From: RPQJ01 sp031404015
GTDB lineage: Bacteria; Pseudomonadota; Gammaproteobacteria; Steroidobacterales; Steroidobacteraceae
Length of the DNA stretch: 13,434 bases
Direction: 5' to 3'
Assembly: GCA_031404015.1 (NCBI GenBank)
Contig: JANNGT010000066.1
Location: 1-13,434, forward strand
The position numbers and the translations under genes are program-made. Below are positions 12,933 through 13,434 of the stretch, one piece after another (the stretch's first letter is position 1; the number at the start of each line of letters is the position of its first letter). The notes beneath the pieces were generated by a model. That model was not told the DNA's origin. It did no database searches and worked only from the letters and a program-made list of their open reading frames with translations.

Positions 12933-13434
12933 TCAAAAATTCCCCCTGAACCAATCCCGCATGCGCTCGACGATCTTGCGAGTGCCGATGCGATGCGGCG
13001 ACGGGTTGACGTGACGCGTGCTGCGGCCGAACAGCAGCAGCCCGACACCCGTCGAATGAATGGGATTGCGCACGACGTCGACGAGGCCGCTGACGCCCTG
13101 CGGAAGCCCAAGCCGCACCGGCGCGTGGAAGATCTCCTCGGCCAGTTCGATGACGCCGTCCATCTTCGCGCTGCCGCCCGTCAACACGATGCCGGCGGCG
13201 ATCTTGTCGTGATGATCCGAGCGCATGAGTTCATCGCGCACCAGCACGAAGATTTCCTCGTAGCGCGCCTCGACGACGCTCGCAAGCGTCTGCCGCGCGA
13301 GTCGCCGTGCGGGCCGATCACCCACGCTGGGCACTTCGATCGTCTCGTCCGCGTTCGCCAGCTGCGACAGCGCGCACGCATACTTGATCTTGAGCTCCTC
13401 GGCGTGATGAGTCGGCGTGCGCAGGCTTTGCGCA
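12933..13434 (-). CDS. ftsA: Cell division protein FtsA, C-terminal part
   Basis: The last 166 residues of the actin-like protein that tethers FtsZ to the membrane; the start lies beyond the right edge. Family blocks are AQSLRTPTHHAEELKIKYACA at the edge, then VPSVGDRPAR, IAAGIVLTGGSAKMDG, AEEIFHAPVRLGLP and RNPIHSTGVGLLLFG. The C-terminus KIVERMRDWFRGNF is the amphipathic membrane-targeting helix, and it ends at the usual position. The visible part shows no frameshift or truncation. It precedes ftsZ on the same strand, as in nearly all bacteria of this class, but the 229-nt spacer is long and repeat-rich. Confidence 0.98.
   Translation of the reverse strand, partial: AQSLRTPTHHAEELKIKYACALSQLANADETIEVPSVGDRPARRLARQTLASVVEARYEEIFVLVRDELMRSDHHDKIAAGIVLTGGSAKMDGVIELAEEIFHAPVRLGLPQGVSGLVDVVRNPIHSTGVGLLLFGRSTRHVNPSPHRIGTRKIVERMRDWFRGNF

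Overview
The window comes from a GC-rich Gammaproteobacterium. The flanks carry the division and envelope block known from this class: the 3' part of ftsA, ftsZ, lpxC, a dciA-type DUF721 gene on the opposite strand, and an M23 peptidase gene that in pseudomonads sits just before secA. LpxC and FtsZ are full length with all catalytic and binding motifs. The gene mix suggests a steroid- or lipid-degrading lineage (Steroidobacter/Nevskia-like), but that is inference; the sequence cannot fix the genus.

Layout from the right edge: ftsA (12933-13434, partial), a 229-nt gap full of repeats, ftsZ (11540-12703), then about 9 kb of coenzyme A catabolism genes, then lpxC (1600-2517), dciA (1196-1492, plus strand), the M23 peptidase (130-1038), and a repeat-rich 129-nt end. 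ftsZ and lpxC are adjacent in E. coli and pseudomonads, so the catabolic block interrupts a conserved pair. No transposase, integrase, tRNA or CRISPR is visible. No stretch longer than 300 bases lacks a gene.

The catabolic block holds a tight four-gene minus-strand operon: thiolase, FadB-like hydratase/dehydrogenase, PaaG-like isomerase, and an APH-fold kinase related to the ACAD10/11 kinase domain. Upstream lie two divergent family III CoA-transferase genes. One has the catalytic residues of alpha-methylacyl-CoA racemase. A TIGR03084-like metal-binding protein lies next to ftsZ. Together they suggest beta-oxidation of a methyl-branched, hydroxylated or steroid/isoprenoid side-chain acyl-CoA. 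No acyl-CoA ligase or acyl-CoA dehydrogenase is in the window. A near-consensus CRP-type site and an array of four 11-bp repeats lie between the divergent CoA-transferase genes.

The most unusual signal is not a protein. Heptamer GGGGTTA tracts, with G4-forming potential, begin 2-5 nt after the stop codons of ftsA, lpxC, dciA and the M23 gene, always with the G-rich strand as the sense strand. They are absent after the catabolic genes and after ftsZ, which has two tandem hairpins instead. Where dciA and lpxC converge, the tracts form a near-perfect 31-nt inverted repeat. The pattern looks like a family of 3'-end elements tied to the core genes.
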